Shown here one piece after another: positions 43,814-52,107 of a stretch of DNA of 52,107 nucleotides (positions are counted from its first letter, which is position 1; every line of letters starts with the position of its first letter). The translations under genes were made by a program, and so were the position numbers. Source of the stretch: Sinimarinibacterium flocculans (GTDB taxonomy: Bacteria; Pseudomonadota; Gammaproteobacteria; Nevskiales; Nevskiaceae); assembly GCF_003201205.1 (NCBI RefSeq), contig NZ_QICN01000008.1:1-52107 (forward strand), read 5' to 3'. Below the pieces are notes generated by a model, which searched no databases, was not told where the DNA came from, and saw only the letters and a program-made list of their open reading frames with translations.

Positions 43814-45658
43814 ATGAGCAGCGACGACGACATCCGCGCCGATTTCCTGATCGAGGCCGGCGAGCTCGTGCAGGCCCTCGGCGGCCAGCTCGTGGAGCTC
43901 GAGAGCCGGCCGCAGGACCAGGACCTGCTCAACGCGATCTTCCGCGCCTTCCACACCGTCAAGGGCGGTGCCGGGTTCCTCGAACTGCATCCGCTGGTCG
44001 AGCTGTGCCATGCCGCCGAAGACGTCTTCAACGCGCTGCGTGCCGGCAAGCGGCCGGTCGATGCGGCGCTGATGGACGCCGTGCTCCAGGCGCTCGACGG
44101 CGTGCAGGCGATGATGCAGGCCGTGGCCGATGGCGCTCCGCTCGCGCCGGCCGATCCGGCGCTGCTGGACACCCTGCGCTCGCTGCTCGCACCGCCGGCG
44201 AAGCCCCGGCCGGCGCGCAAGCCGCGCAAATCCAGGGCCAAGGCCGAGGCGCCGCCGGCTGCTGCCGCGGACACGATCAGCGAGGACGAATTCGAGGCGT
44301 TGCTCGATCAGTTGCACGGCGCCGGCAAGGCGCCGGTTGCCCCGGTCCCCGCCAGCCCGCCGGCCGCCGAAGCGCAGACCGCGAGCGTCAGCGCGCCGGC
44401 ACCTGCGCCCACGCCCACGGCGCGGTCACCTGTTTCCGCTTCGCCGGCGGCCGAAAACGGCAAGCCGCCGGCCGAGACCACGGTGCGCGTCGATACCGCG
44501 CGCCTCGATGCGTTGATGAACCTCGTCGGCGAGCTGGTGCTGGTGCGCAACCGGCTCAAGGACCTGCGTGCCCGCGAGGCCGACCCGGCGCAGTTCGCGC
44601 GCCCCGTCGCGGAACTCGACTTCATCACCCGCGGCCTGCAGAACGCGGTGATGCAGGTGCGCATGCAGCCGATCGGCAAGGTGTTCGCGCGCTTTCCGAA
44701 GATCGCGCGAGACGTGGCCCGCGGCCTGGGCAAGCAGGTCGAGGTCGAGCTGCAGGGCGAGGACACCGACCTGGACAAGAATCTCGTCGAGGCGCTGGCC
44801 GATCCGCTGGTGCACATGGTGCGCAACAGCGTCGACCACGGCATCGAGATGCCGGACGAGCGGGTGCGGCGCGGCAAGCCGCCCGCCGGCAGGCTGACGC
44901 TGAGCGCGCAGCAGCAGGGCGACAGCATCGCGATCACCGTGCGCGACGACGGCGGCGGCATCGACGCCGAGCGAGTGCGCGCCAAGGCCGTCGACAAGGG
45001 CCTGCTCGACCCGGTCGAGGCCGCGCAGCTTTCCGTGGAGGAATGCCTGCAGCTGGTCTTCCTGCCGGGCTTCTCGACCAAGGAGCAGGTCTCCGACCTG
45101 TCGGGTCGGGGCGTCGGCATGGACGTGGTGATGTCGCGCATCAAGTCGCTCGGCGGCAACGTGTACATCGAGTCGCAGCCCGGTGCCGGCAGCACGGTAC
45201 GCATCCGCGTGCCGCTGACGCTCGCGATCCTGTCGGCGCTGATGGTATCGGCCAACGGCCGGCGCTATGCGCTGCCGCTGGCGCCGGTGCTCGACGTGTT
45301 CGCGCTCGAGCCGGGCGCCGCGGAAACGCTGGACCGCTGGGACGTGGTGCTGACGCGGCGCGACACGCTGCGCCTGGTCTGGCTGGACCCGTGGCTGTGC
45401 CGCGCCGAGGACGATGGTCGACGCCACGTGGTCGTGGCGCAGGTCGGCGACGAGCGCTACGGATTCGTCGTCGGCGAGGTCCGCGGACGCGAGGAGATCG
45501 TGATCAAGCCGCTGGGCCCGTCGCTGCGCGGCACGCCGGGTGTTTCATCGGCGACGGTGCTGCCGGACGGCCGCGTCGCGCTGATCCTCGACTTCGCCGG
45601 CCTGGTGGATGCCTGGAAACGGCGCATCGCGCGGCCGCGGGAGCTGGTCCATGGATAA
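43814..45658 (+). CDS. cheA: Chemotaxis histidine kinase CheA (first copy)
   Basis: CheA phosphorylates CheY in response to receptor state. The 614-residue protein has a phosphotransfer domain with the active His in FRAFHTVKGGAGF (about residue 50), an Ala/Pro-rich linker with no clear P2 domain, a dimerisation region (RLDALMNLVGELVLVRNR), the ATP-binding boxes (HMVRNSVDHGIE, VRDDGGGID, LSGRGVGMDVV) and a C-terminal CheW-like domain. The end overlaps the motA start by 8 bases. Confidence 0.96.
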   Translation: MSSDDDIRADFLIEAGELVQALGGQLVELESRPQDQDLLNAIFRAFHTVKGGAGFLELHPLVELCHAAEDVFNALRAGKRPVDAALMDAVLQALDGVQAMMQAVADGAPLAPADPALLDTLRSLLAPPAKPRPARKPRKSRAKAEAPPAAAADTISEDEFEALLDQLHGAGKAPVAPVPASPPAAEAQTASVSAPAPAPTPTARSPVSASPAAENGKPPAETTVRVDTARLDALMNLVGELVLVRNRLKDLRAREADPAQFARPVAELDFITRGLQNAVMQVRMQPIGKVFARFPKIARDVARGLGKQVEVELQGEDTDLDKNLVEALADPLVHMVRNSVDHGIEMPDERVRRGKPPAGRLTLSAQQQGDSIAITVRDDGGGIDAERVRAKAVDKGLLDPVEAAQLSVEECLQLVFLPGFSTKEQVSDLSGRGVGMDVVMSRIKSLGGNVYIESQPGAGSTVRIRVPLTLAILSALMVSANGRRYALPLAPVLDVFALEPGAAETLDRWDVVLTRRDTLRLVWLDPWLCRAEDDGRRHVVVAQVGDERYGFVVGEVRGREEIVIKPLGPSLRGTPGVSSATVLPDGRVALILDFAGLVDAWKRRIARPRELVHG

Positions 45659-46391
45659 GCTCTCGCTGCTCGGCGTGGTGCTCGCGCTGGTTGCCATCGT
45701 CGGCGGCAGCGTGCTCAAGGGCTCGGGCATCGCCGGCCTGATGAATCCGGCGGCGTTCGTGATCGTGATGGTCGGCACGCTGGCGGCGATCATGCTGCAC
45801 ACGCCGATGAAGACCTTCAAGCACGGCATGAAGATCATGCGCTGGGCGTTCCGGCCGCCACAGCACGATCCGCAGGCCTTGATCGAACGGATCGTCGAGT
45901 GGAGCGGCATCGCGCGCAAGCAGGGCCTGCTCGCGCTCGAGGGAACGGTGGAGTCGGAGGCCGACCCGTTCCTGAAGAAAGGTCTGCAGATGCTCGTCGA
46001 CGGTGCCGAACCCGATGCGATCCGCAACATCCTCGAAGTCGAGATGGGCACGCACGAACACTTCGACCAGCAGGGTGCGAAGGTCTTCGAGGGCATGGGC
46101 ATCTACGCGCCGACGCTCGGCATCATCGGCGCCGTGCTCGGCCTGATGGCGGTGATGAAGAATCTCGCCGATCCGAGCAAGCTCGGCTCCGGCATCGCCG
46201 CCGCGTTCACCGCGACGATCTACGGCATCGGCGCGGCCAACCTGTTCTTCCTGCCGATCGCCGCCAAGCTCAAGGCCGCCATCGCCGAACAGACGCGCGT
46301 CCGCGAGATGGCGATCGAGGGCCTGATCTCGATCTCGCAGGGCGAGAACCCGCGCAACATCGAGTCCAAGCTGCAGGGGTACCTGCACTGA
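45651..46391 (+). CDS. motA: Flagellar stator protein MotA (MotC-like)
   Basis: MotA forms the ion channel of the stator and pushes FliG. The 246-residue protein has four membrane helices, a conserved ARKQGLLALE cytoplasmic helix and the late GIYAPTLGIIGAVLGLM segment, all typical of the family. In Pseudomonas the pair next to cheA is called MotCD. The ATG is inside the end of cheA, and the stop shares a base with the motB start. Confidence 0.95.
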   Translation: MDKLSLLGVVLALVAIVGGSVLKGSGIAGLMNPAAFVIVMVGTLAAIMLHTPMKTFKHGMKIMRWAFRPPQHDPQALIERIVEWSGIARKQGLLALEGTVESEADPFLKKGLQMLVDGAEPDAIRNILEVEMGTHEHFDQQGAKVFEGMGIYAPTLGIIGAVLGLMAVMKNLADPSKLGSGIAAAFTATIYGIGAANLFFLPIAAKLKAAIAEQTRVREMAIEGLISISQGENPRNIESKLQGYLH

Positions 46392-47344
46392 TGGCGAAGA
46401 AGCACAAGCACGAGGAACACCAGAACCACGAAGCCTGGGCGATTCCCTACGGCGACCTGGTGACGCTGCTGCTGGCGTTCTTCGTCGTCATGTACGCGGT
46501 GTCCTCGGTCAACGAGGGCAAGTACCGCGTTCTGGCCGACTCGCTGTCGGTGGCGCTCGGCGGTCCGCCGCGCGCGCTCAAGCCGGTGCAGATCGGCGAC
46601 AAGCCGGAGAAGGGCACGCAGAACGAGTCGCTGTTCAATACCGTGACCCTTCGCGGCTTCGAGCAGGAGCGCAGCGGCATCCGTCCCGACCTGCCGGGTG
46701 CGAGGATGGGCGGCGACCAGGCCGAGCCGGGCGGGCGGTCCGGTGAGGCGTCGTCGGGCACCGCTGCCGGGATGGCGGAAGGGCAGGGCGGCGCCGAGCT
46801 GCGACGCATGGCCGATGCCGTGCAGCAGGCCATGCAGGATCTGATCGACCGCGACCTGGTGATCGTGCGCCGGTCCGAGCAGTGGCTGGAGATCGAGATC
46901 AACACCGACATCCTGTTCGCCAGCGGCGTCGCCGCCGTCGGGACGCAGGCGGCACCGGTGCTGCAGCGGCTGGCGGACATCCTCGCGCCGTTCCCCAACG
47001 TGCTGCGCATCGAGGGACATACCGACGATCGTCCGATCGCGACGCTCGCGTTTCCGTCGAACTGGGAGCTGTCCGCCGCCCGCGCCGCGAGCGTCGTGCA
47101 CCTGTTCATGCAGCACGGCATCGATCCGGCGCGCATGACCGTCGTCGGTCTCGGCGAACATCATCCGGTGGCCGACAACCGCACGACCGAGGGGCGCAAC
47201 CGCAACCGGCGGGTCGTCGTCGTCGTGCTCGGCGACGAGAACGGACAGGCCGCCGTGGCGGCGGCAGTGCCGGAGCCACGCAGCGGGGGCGAGGTGATCG
47301 TCCCTGCCGGCACGCTGAAGTCGCTGGCGGGGCCGGCATCGTGA
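46391..47344 (+). CDS. motB: Flagellar stator protein MotB (MotD-like)
   Basis: MotB anchors the stator to peptidoglycan and conducts ions with MotA. The 317-residue protein has a short basic N-terminus, one membrane helix containing the channel Asp (AIPYGDLVTLLLAFFVVMY, Asp22), a variable linker and an OmpA-like domain (RIEGHTDDRPI, NWELSAARA, GLGEHHPVADN) that binds the wall. The stop overlaps the cheW GTG by 4 bases. Confidence 0.95.
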   Translation: MAKKHKHEEHQNHEAWAIPYGDLVTLLLAFFVVMYAVSSVNEGKYRVLADSLSVALGGPPRALKPVQIGDKPEKGTQNESLFNTVTLRGFEQERSGIRPDLPGARMGGDQAEPGGRSGEASSGTAAGMAEGQGGAELRRMADAVQQAMQDLIDRDLVIVRRSEQWLEIEINTDILFASGVAAVGTQAAPVLQRLADILAPFPNVLRIEGHTDDRPIATLAFPSNWELSAARAASVVHLFMQHGIDPARMTVVGLGEHHPVADNRTTEGRNRNRRVVVVVLGDENGQAAVAAAVPEPRSGGEVIVPAGTLKSLAGPAS

Positions 47345-47814
47345 GCGATCACGCCACCGCGCGGCGTCGCGACGACAGCCTCTCGCGTTGGGTCTGCTTC
47401 GCGCTCGACCACCAGATCTACGGGCTGCCGATCGGCGACGTCCAGGAAGTGCTGAGCCAGTTCGACATCGAACCGGTACCCGGTGCCGCGGACGAGGTGC
47501 TCGGCGTCATCAATCTGCGCGGCACGGTGGTGACCGTGATCGACCTGCGCCGGCGCCTGAACCTGCCGGCCGCGGCAACGGATGCGGAGACCCGGGTCGT
47601 CGTCGTCGAAAGCGACGGCGAGTGCTTCGGCCTGCTCGTCGACCGCGTCGCGGACGTCCGCAAGATCATCGACAACGCGATCAAGCGTGCGCCGGACGTC
47701 GGTGCCGGTGCGCGGCAGGCGCGCGTTCACGGCGTCTACACGCGCGACGGCGATCTGCTGACGCTGCTCGACACGGCGTCGGTTCTGGACTGCGTCCAGC
47801 TTCCCGCCGACTGA
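47341..47814 (+). CDS. cheW: Chemotaxis coupling protein CheW (first copy)
   Basis: CheW links CheA to receptors. The 157-residue protein has the fold signature VCFALDHQIYGLPIGDVQEVL, then [21 protein letters not shown], and VDRVADVRKI. It starts with GTG at the end of motB. The C-terminus ends without the extra tail of larger CheW-like proteins. Confidence 0.94.
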   Translation: MSDHATARRRDDSLSRWVCFALDHQIYGLPIGDVQEVLSQFDIEPVPGAADEVLGVINLRGTVVTVIDLRRRLNLPAAATDAETRVVVVESDGECFGLLVDRVADVRKIIDNAIKRAPDVGAGARQARVHGVYTRDGDLLTLLDTASVLDCVQLPAD

Positions 47815-47954
47815 TGCCGTTCGGCGGTCCCCGGACTGCCTTTCGTCCCGCTTCACCTGCGCCGCGACGCCGGCGAGCCGCTAGCAGAACGACCCGTCCG
47901 GCGCTGCGCGTCACCGCCAGCCGCCGGGACCGATGGCCGGGCTGGAGCCGAACC

Positions 47955-48287
47955 ATGGGCAGTACCGAGACAGACGACACCGTTGACGCCGGATCGCCGC
48001 CGGTCGCCGCGACCGTGTCGCTGCCGGGCGACCTGGGCATCGAGCAGGCCGCCGCACTCAAGGCCCTGCTGATGCCGGTGGCCGCCGAAGCCGCGCCGGT
48101 GCTGATCGACGGCGCCGCCGTCGAGCGCCTGCACGCGAGCGCGTTGCAGATGCTGGCCGCGGTGTTCCGCGATCGCCGCGATGCCGGCCTGCAAACCGGC
48201 TGGTTGCAGACCTCTGCGGCCCTCACCGCCGCCACGGCGACGCTGGGTCTGTCCGAAATCCTGTCTCTCAATCCGGAGCGCACATGA
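47955..48287 (+). CDS. STAS-domain protein of the chemotaxis cluster
   Basis: This 110-residue protein contains a STAS (anti-sigma-antagonist-like) domain: VSLPGDLGIEQAAALKALL at the start, VLIDGAAVERLHASALQML in the middle, the second of which holds the usual phosphorylation region, where the Ser position reads Ser-Ala-Leu-Gln. Such proteins occur in chemotaxis clusters with an extra CheY and CheA. I chose the ATG at 47955, preceded by GGAG. A longer frame from 47814 adds an Arg-rich stretch unlike the family. Confidence 0.8.
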   Translation: MGSTETDDTVDAGSPPVAATVSLPGDLGIEQAAALKALLMPVAAEAAPVLIDGAAVERLHASALQMLAAVFRDRRDAGLQTGWLQTSAALTAATATLGLSEILSLNPERT

Positions 48288-48646
48288 GCCGCATCCTCGC
48301 CGTCGACGACTCGAACTCCATGCGCGAGATGGTCGCGTTCACCCTGCGTTCCGCGGGGTTCGACGTCGCCGAGGCGCCCGATGGCGCGGAAGCGCTCGAG
48401 CTGGCGAGAAAGGAGAAATTCCGCCTGGTGCTGTGCGACGTGAACATGCCGCGCATGGACGGCATCTCGCTGGTCAAGGCGCTGCGCGAGCTGCCGGACT
48501 ACAAGTTCACGCCGCTGCTGATGCTGACCACCGAATCCGGGCCCGAGAAGAAGCAGGAGGGGCGCGCCGCCGGTGCGACCGGCTGGCTGGTCAAGCCGTT
48601 CAATCCCGAGCAACTGATCTCGACCATCAACAAGGTGATCGGCTGA
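48284..48646 (+). CDS. CheY-like response regulator (second copy)
   Basis: This 120-residue receiver domain is complete: LAVDDSNSMREM, phosphoacceptor Asp in LVLCDVNMPRMDG, Thr in LMLTTES and Lys in WLVKPF. It overlaps the STAS gene by 4 bases and precedes the second cheA, so it is the likely substrate of that kinase. Confidence 0.95.
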   Translation: MSRILAVDDSNSMREMVAFTLRSAGFDVAEAPDGAEALELARKEKFRLVLCDVNMPRMDGISLVKALRELPDYKFTPLLMLTTESGPEKKQEGRAAGATGWLVKPFNPEQLISTINKVIG

Positions 48647-48653
48647 GCGCGCC

Positions 48654-50627
48654 ATGAGCGGTATCGACCTCGCGCGCTTCCACCAGACCTTCTTCGACGA
48701 GAGCGCCGAAGGTCTCGATGCGATGGAGGCGTCGCTGCTGAAGCTGACGCCCGATTCGGCCGACGCCGAGACCATCAACGGCATCTTCCGCGCGGCGCAT
48801 TCCATCAAGGGTGGCGCGGCGACCTTCGGTTTCGCCGCGGTGGCCGATTTCACCCACCTGCTGGAGACCCTGCTCGACCGGCTGCGCGCCGGCACCCGCG
48901 CGATCACGCCGGCGGACATCGACGTGCTGCTGCGCTCGGTGGACGTACTGCGCAGCCTCCTCGATTTCGCCCGTGCCGGGCGCGTGGACGACGCGACGCT
49001 GGCCGAGGGCCTGAGCGCCGAGTTGCGGGCCCTGCTCGACGGACCCGCGTCCGCGGCGGCGGAGAAGACCGCGCCGCGCGCCGACAGGTCGGCCGCCGGC
49101 TGGAAGATCCACTTTGCGCCGCACGCGGGACTGTTCGCGAGCGGCAACGATCCGCTGCGCATCCTGCGCGAGCTGCAGCGACTCGGCGAGTGCCGCGTCG
49201 TCGCCACGCTCGACACGCTGCCGGCGCTGGACGATCTGGTCGCGGAAACCTGCTACCTGGCCTGGGACATCGAACTGCGCGCCGCCTGCGACCGCGACGA
49301 CGTGGCCGAGGTCTTCGCCTGGGTCGAGGACGAGTGCGCACTGGCCATCGAGCCGCTGACGACCGCCGGTCCGGTTCCCGCACCGCTGCCGGCAAACGTC
49401 GCGCAAGCTGCCCTGCCGGCGAACGCCGGGACCGCGGCCCCGGTACGCGTCGACAGCGGGTCGATCCGCGTCGCCACCGAGAAGATCGACAACCTGGTCA
49501 ACCTGGTCGGCGAGCTGGTGATCACGCAGGCGATGCTCCAGCAGCTCGCCGGCAGTCTGGACCCCGTGCAGCACGAGCGCCTGTTCACCGGCCTGTCGCA
49601 GCTCGAACGCAATACGCGCAGCATCCAGGAAGCGGTGATGGCCACGCGCATGCTGCCGGTGGACTTCGTGTTCTCGCGCTTCCCGCGCATGGTACGCGAT
49701 CTCGCCGGCAAGCTCGGCAAGCAGGTCAGGCTCGTGACCAGCGGCGAGCAGACCGAGATCGACAAGGGCGTGATCGAGCGCATCAGCGATCCGCTGACGC
49801 ACCTGGTGCGCAACGCCATCGATCACGGCATCGAGACGCCCGAGGCGCGCGCCGAGGCCGGCAAGGAAACGACCGGGACGATGCGCCTATCGGCCTCGCA
49901 CCAGGGCGGTCACATCGTCGTCGAGGTTGCCGACGACGGTCGCGGACTCGATCGTGCGCGCATTCTCGCCAAGGCCGCGGAGCGTGGCCTGTCGGTCAGC
50001 GAATCGATGACCGATGCCGAGGTGTGGCAGCTCATCTTCGCGCCCGGCTTCTCGACCGCGGCTGCGCTCACCGACGTCTCCGGTCGCGGTGTGGGCATGG
50101 ACGTGGTGAAGAAGAACATCGAGGCGCTCAACGGCGTCGTCGAGGTGGCGTCCGAGACCGGCCGTGGCATGCGCGTGACGATCCGCCTGCCGCTGACGCT
50201 GGCGATTCTCGACGGCATGTCCGTCGCCGTCGGCGACCAGGTGTTCATCCTGCCGCTGGGGGCCGTCGTCGAGTCGCTGCAGCCGCTGCCCGAGCAGGTC
50301 AAGCGCATGGCCCAGCAGGGCACGGTCGTGCGCGTGCGCAACGAATACCTGCCGCTCGTCGACCTGCGCGAGTGGTTCGGCCTGCCGGGCACGAAGGCTG
50401 CACCGCACGAGTCGATCGTCGTCATCGTCGAGGCGGAGAGCCGCAAGCTGGCGCTGCAGATCGACGATCTGGTCGGTCAGCAGCAGGTCGTGATCAAGAG
50501 CCTGGAAGCCAACTACCGCCGCGTGCGCGGGGTTTCCGGCGCGACGATTCTCGGCGACGGCCGCGTCGCCCTGATCGTGGATGTCTCCGCCGTCGTGCGC
50601 CTGTTCTCCCAGCCACTGGCCGCCTGA
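48654..50627 (+). CDS. cheA: Chemotaxis histidine kinase CheA (second copy)
   Basis: This 657-residue kinase has a phosphotransfer domain with active His in FRAAHSIKGGAATFGF, a middle P2-like region (WKIHFAPHAGLFASGNDPLRIL, split over about 145-166), dimerisation helices (IDNLVNLVGELVITQAML), ATP-binding boxes (HLVRNAIDHGIE, VADDGRGLD, SGRGVGMDVV) and a CheW-like end. It clearly differs from the first CheA, which lacks the P2-like part. The start lies 7 bases after the second cheY stop. Confidence 0.96.
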   Translation: MSGIDLARFHQTFFDESAEGLDAMEASLLKLTPDSADAETINGIFRAAHSIKGGAATFGFAAVADFTHLLETLLDRLRAGTRAITPADIDVLLRSVDVLRSLLDFARAGRVDDATLAEGLSAELRALLDGPASAAAEKTAPRADRSAAGWKIHFAPHAGLFASGNDPLRILRELQRLGECRVVATLDTLPALDDLVAETCYLAWDIELRAACDRDDVAEVFAWVEDECALAIEPLTTAGPVPAPLPANVAQAALPANAGTAAPVRVDSGSIRVATEKIDNLVNLVGELVITQAMLQQLAGSLDPVQHERLFTGLSQLERNTRSIQEAVMATRMLPVDFVFSRFPRMVRDLAGKLGKQVRLVTSGEQTEIDKGVIERISDPLTHLVRNAIDHGIETPEARAEAGKETTGTMRLSASHQGGHIVVEVADDGRGLDRARILAKAAERGLSVSESMTDAEVWQLIFAPGFSTAAALTDVSGRGVGMDVVKKNIEALNGVVEVASETGRGMRVTIRLPLTLAILDGMSVAVGDQVFILPLGAVVESLQPLPEQVKRMAQQGTVVRVRNEYLPLVDLREWFGLPGTKAAPHESIVVIVEAESRKLALQIDDLVGQQQVVIKSLEANYRRVRGVSGATILGDGRVALIVDVSAVVRLFSQPLAA

Positions 50628-50654
50628 ACGTTTCTTTTCCGGGAATCCGTATCC

Positions 50655-51164
50655 ATGAGCACTGCAACAACCGAGAACACCGAGTCCGGCAGCACGGTCG
50701 GCATGCCCAACGAGTTCCTGACCTTCACGCTGGGCGACGAGGAGTACGGCGTGGACATTCTCAAGGTCCAGGAAATCCGCGGCTACGACACGGTCACGAA
50801 GATTCCGGACGCGCCGGACTTCATCAAGGGCGTGATCAACCTGCGCGGCACCATCGTTCCGGTGATCGACATGCGCCTGAAGTTCCGGCTGGGCCGCGCC
50901 GAATACAACGAGTTCACCGTGATGATCATCCTCAATGTCGCGCGTCGCGTCGTCGGCATGGTGGTCGACGGCGTCTCGGACGTGATGCAGCTGACGCCGG
51001 AACAGATCCGCCCCGCGCCGGAGTTCGGCAGTGCCGTCAATGCGCGCTACATCACCGGGCTCGGTGCGCTCGACGAACGCATGCTGATCCTGGTCGACAT
51101 CGAGAAGCTCATGACGGCTGCCGACATGGCGTTGATGGACGCCGGCAGCCAGGCCCTGCAGTAG
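50655..51164 (+). CDS. cheW: Chemotaxis coupling protein CheW (second copy)
   Basis: This 169-residue CheW has the family core [21 protein letters not shown], the [22 protein letters not shown] segment and [11 protein letters not shown]. It is closer to the enteric-type CheW than the first copy. It follows the second cheA after 27 bases and precedes a receptor-like gene, so it probably serves that receptor. Confidence 0.96.
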   Translation: MSTATTENTESGSTVGMPNEFLTFTLGDEEYGVDILKVQEIRGYDTVTKIPDAPDFIKGVINLRGTIVPVIDMRLKFRLGRAEYNEFTVMIILNVARRVVGMVVDGVSDVMQLTPEQIRPAPEFGSAVNARYITGLGALDERMLILVDIEKLMTAADMALMDAGSQALQ

Positions 51165-51213
51165 CGCGCACGCCATGCCCGTGCCGAACCCGTACGACGA
51201 ACCGGAGTACCCC

Positions 51214-51483
51214 ATGAAGACCCGCACCCCGACCCTTGCAGCCCGGCTTCGCATCGTCGCCACGCTGCTGCTCACCCTCCCTGCCGTCGTGGCAGCCGCG
51301 TGCTTCGCGCACGGTCACGGCGCCGTCGGAGCGGGCGTCCTGCTCGCCGTGATCGCCGCGGCGATCGCTGCCGGCGCCGCCGGCGCCTATCTCGCCCTGG
51401 CTGCGCTGGGCGGGTCGTCGCGCAGACGGCAGCTCCCCGCGCAAGCCTCGAGCGCCGCGCTCGCCACCGTGTCCCACTCCTGA
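51214..51483 (+). CDS. Small two-helix membrane protein
   Basis: This 89-residue protein has a basic N-terminus, two hydrophobic segments (IVATLLLTLPAVVAAACFA, about 14-32, and AGVLLAVIAAAIAAGAAGAYL, split around 39-59) and a short Ser/Ala-rich tail. GGAG precedes the ATG. It resembles the membrane part of a chemoreceptor without its signalling domain. It lies between the second cheW and the PAS receptor-like gene. I do not recognise a family. Confidence 0.55.
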   Translation: MKTRTPTLAARLRIVATLLLTLPAVVAAACFAHGHGAVGAGVLLAVIAAAIAAGAAGAYLALAALGGSSRRRQLPAQASSAALATVSHS

Positions 51484-51498
51484 GAAGGCCGTTCCGCC

Positions 51499-52107
51499 AT
51501 GAAAACCGCATCCAAGGCCAAGACGGCCGTTTCGACGAAGAAGAAGGCCGCTCCCCGCAAGGTCGCGACGCGCAGCGATGCGCAGGCCGACCTCGCCGGC
51601 CAGATCGCCGCCATCCAGCGTGCCCAGGCCGTGATCGAGTTCCGGCTCGACGGCACGATCCTCAAGGCCAACGACAATTTCCTGCAGGTCGTCGGCTACT
51701 CGATGGACGAGATCCGTGACCAGCACCACGGCATGTTCGTCGACCCGGAGTACCGGGCGAGTGCCGAGTACCGCGCGTTCTGGGAGAAGCTCGGCCGCGG
51801 CGAGTTCGATGCCGGCCAGTACCGCCGCGTCGGCAGGGATGGCCGCGAGATCTGGATCCAGGCGTCCTACAACCCGATTCTCGACGCCCGGGGCCGGCCG
51901 ACCAAGGTCGTCAAGTTCGCCACCGACATCACCGCGCAGAAGCAGGCGGAGGCCGAGAGCCGCGCGCAGGACCTGCGCCGGGCGGCCGACACGGCGCGGA
52001 TCCGCCAGGGGCTCGACGTCGTGCAGACCAACGTCATGGTCGCCGACGCCGATCTCAACGTGGTCTACGTCAACGATTCGATCAAGCAGATGCTGATGGC
52101 CGCCGAG
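51499..52107 (+). CDS. PAS-containing methyl-accepting chemotaxis-type protein, cut by window edge
   Basis: The visible 203 residues begin with a Lys/Ala-rich tail and a PAS domain ([29 protein letters not shown], split over about 44-72, then [13 protein letters not shown] and [13 protein letters not shown]) typical of cytoplasmic soluble chemoreceptors. A second PAS-like start ([22 protein letters not shown]) begins at about residue 175. The signalling domain should lie beyond position 52,107. No signal peptide or membrane helix is seen, so it is probably cytoplasmic. Its place after the second cheW supports the receptor reading. Confidence 0.75.
   Translation, partial: MKTASKAKTAVSTKKKAAPRKVATRSDAQADLAGQIAAIQRAQAVIEFRLDGTILKANDNFLQVVGYSMDEIRDQHHGMFVDPEYRASAEYRAFWEKLGRGEFDAGQYRRVGRDGREIWIQASYNPILDARGRPTKVVKFATDITAQKQAEAESRAQDLRRAADTARIRQGLDVVQTNVMVADADLNVVYVNDSIKQMLMAAE

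Noticed and set aside
47814-47954. Longer start for the STAS protein, overlapping the cheW stop
   Set aside because: The added 47 residues are Arg/Pro-rich and unlike the family; the ATG at 47955 has a good ribosome site.

Overview
The window joins a horizontally acquired element (about 1-14,010) to a chromosomal flagellar and chemotaxis locus (about 14,050-52,107). The host is most likely a high-GC gammaproteobacterium of the Lysobacterales (Xanthomonadaceae or a relative). The reasons are the order fliS / atypical PilZ / LuxR-type regulator / rpoN / fleQ / fliE onward, a polar-flagellum regulator set (FleQ, FlhF, FlhG, FliA), and GTAGGAGC-type REP repeats. This placement comes from remembered gene order and repeat style, not from a database search.

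Region 1, conjugative-element cargo (1-14,010). A MobF (TrwC/TraI-type) relaxase runs off the left edge, preceded by a VbhA-like antitoxin gene. Then come a small ribbon-helix-helix protein, a PemK/MazF-like toxin with its antitoxin, a four-gene cassette (Gp37/Gp68-type three-Cys protein, TcmP, a UmuD/LexA-type S24 protein, a GNAT protein), and a convergent three-gene operon (MmeI-like DNA methyltransferase, DEAD/DEAH helicase, GIY-YIG nuclease) that looks like a restriction or defence system. Five copies of one perfect 16-bp palindrome, GTTTCGCATGCGAAAC, lie only in intergenic DNA of this element, near the start of its transcription units. They suggest an element-wide regulon. The right end of the element abuts the 5' half of a tRNA-Arg(TCT) gene that stops just after the anticodon loop, which marks an attachment-site junction.

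Region 2, flagellar cluster (14,093-32,545). After an amidohydrolase come fliS (with a FliA-type promoter), a PilZ-like gene, a LuxR-type regulator whose phosphoacceptor Asp is replaced by Glu, rpoN, fleQ, a TlpA-like thioredoxin, and fliEFGHIJK and fliLMNOPQR-flhB in two blocks. Each block is preceded by a good -24/-12 (sigma-54) promoter match. Most neighbouring genes overlap by 1-4 bases, so translation is probably coupled.

Region 3, insertion between flhB and flhA (32,546-37,636). It holds a lower-GC gene for a protein with a PD-(D/E)XK nuclease-like motif, a PhoD-type phosphatase, a REP pair, a GNAT acetyltransferase and a VapBC toxin-antitoxin pair.

Region 4, late flagellar regulators, chemotaxis and motor (37,664-52,107). 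It contains flhA, flhF, flhG, fliA, cheY, cheZ, cheA, motAB, cheW, then a second set (STAS protein, CheY-like, second cheA, second cheW), a small membrane protein and a PAS-containing chemoreceptor-like gene cut by the right edge. RpoN and FleQ should drive the class II structural genes, FliA the late genes, FlhF and FlhG set pole and number, and two CheA/CheW pairs feed signalling to the motor.
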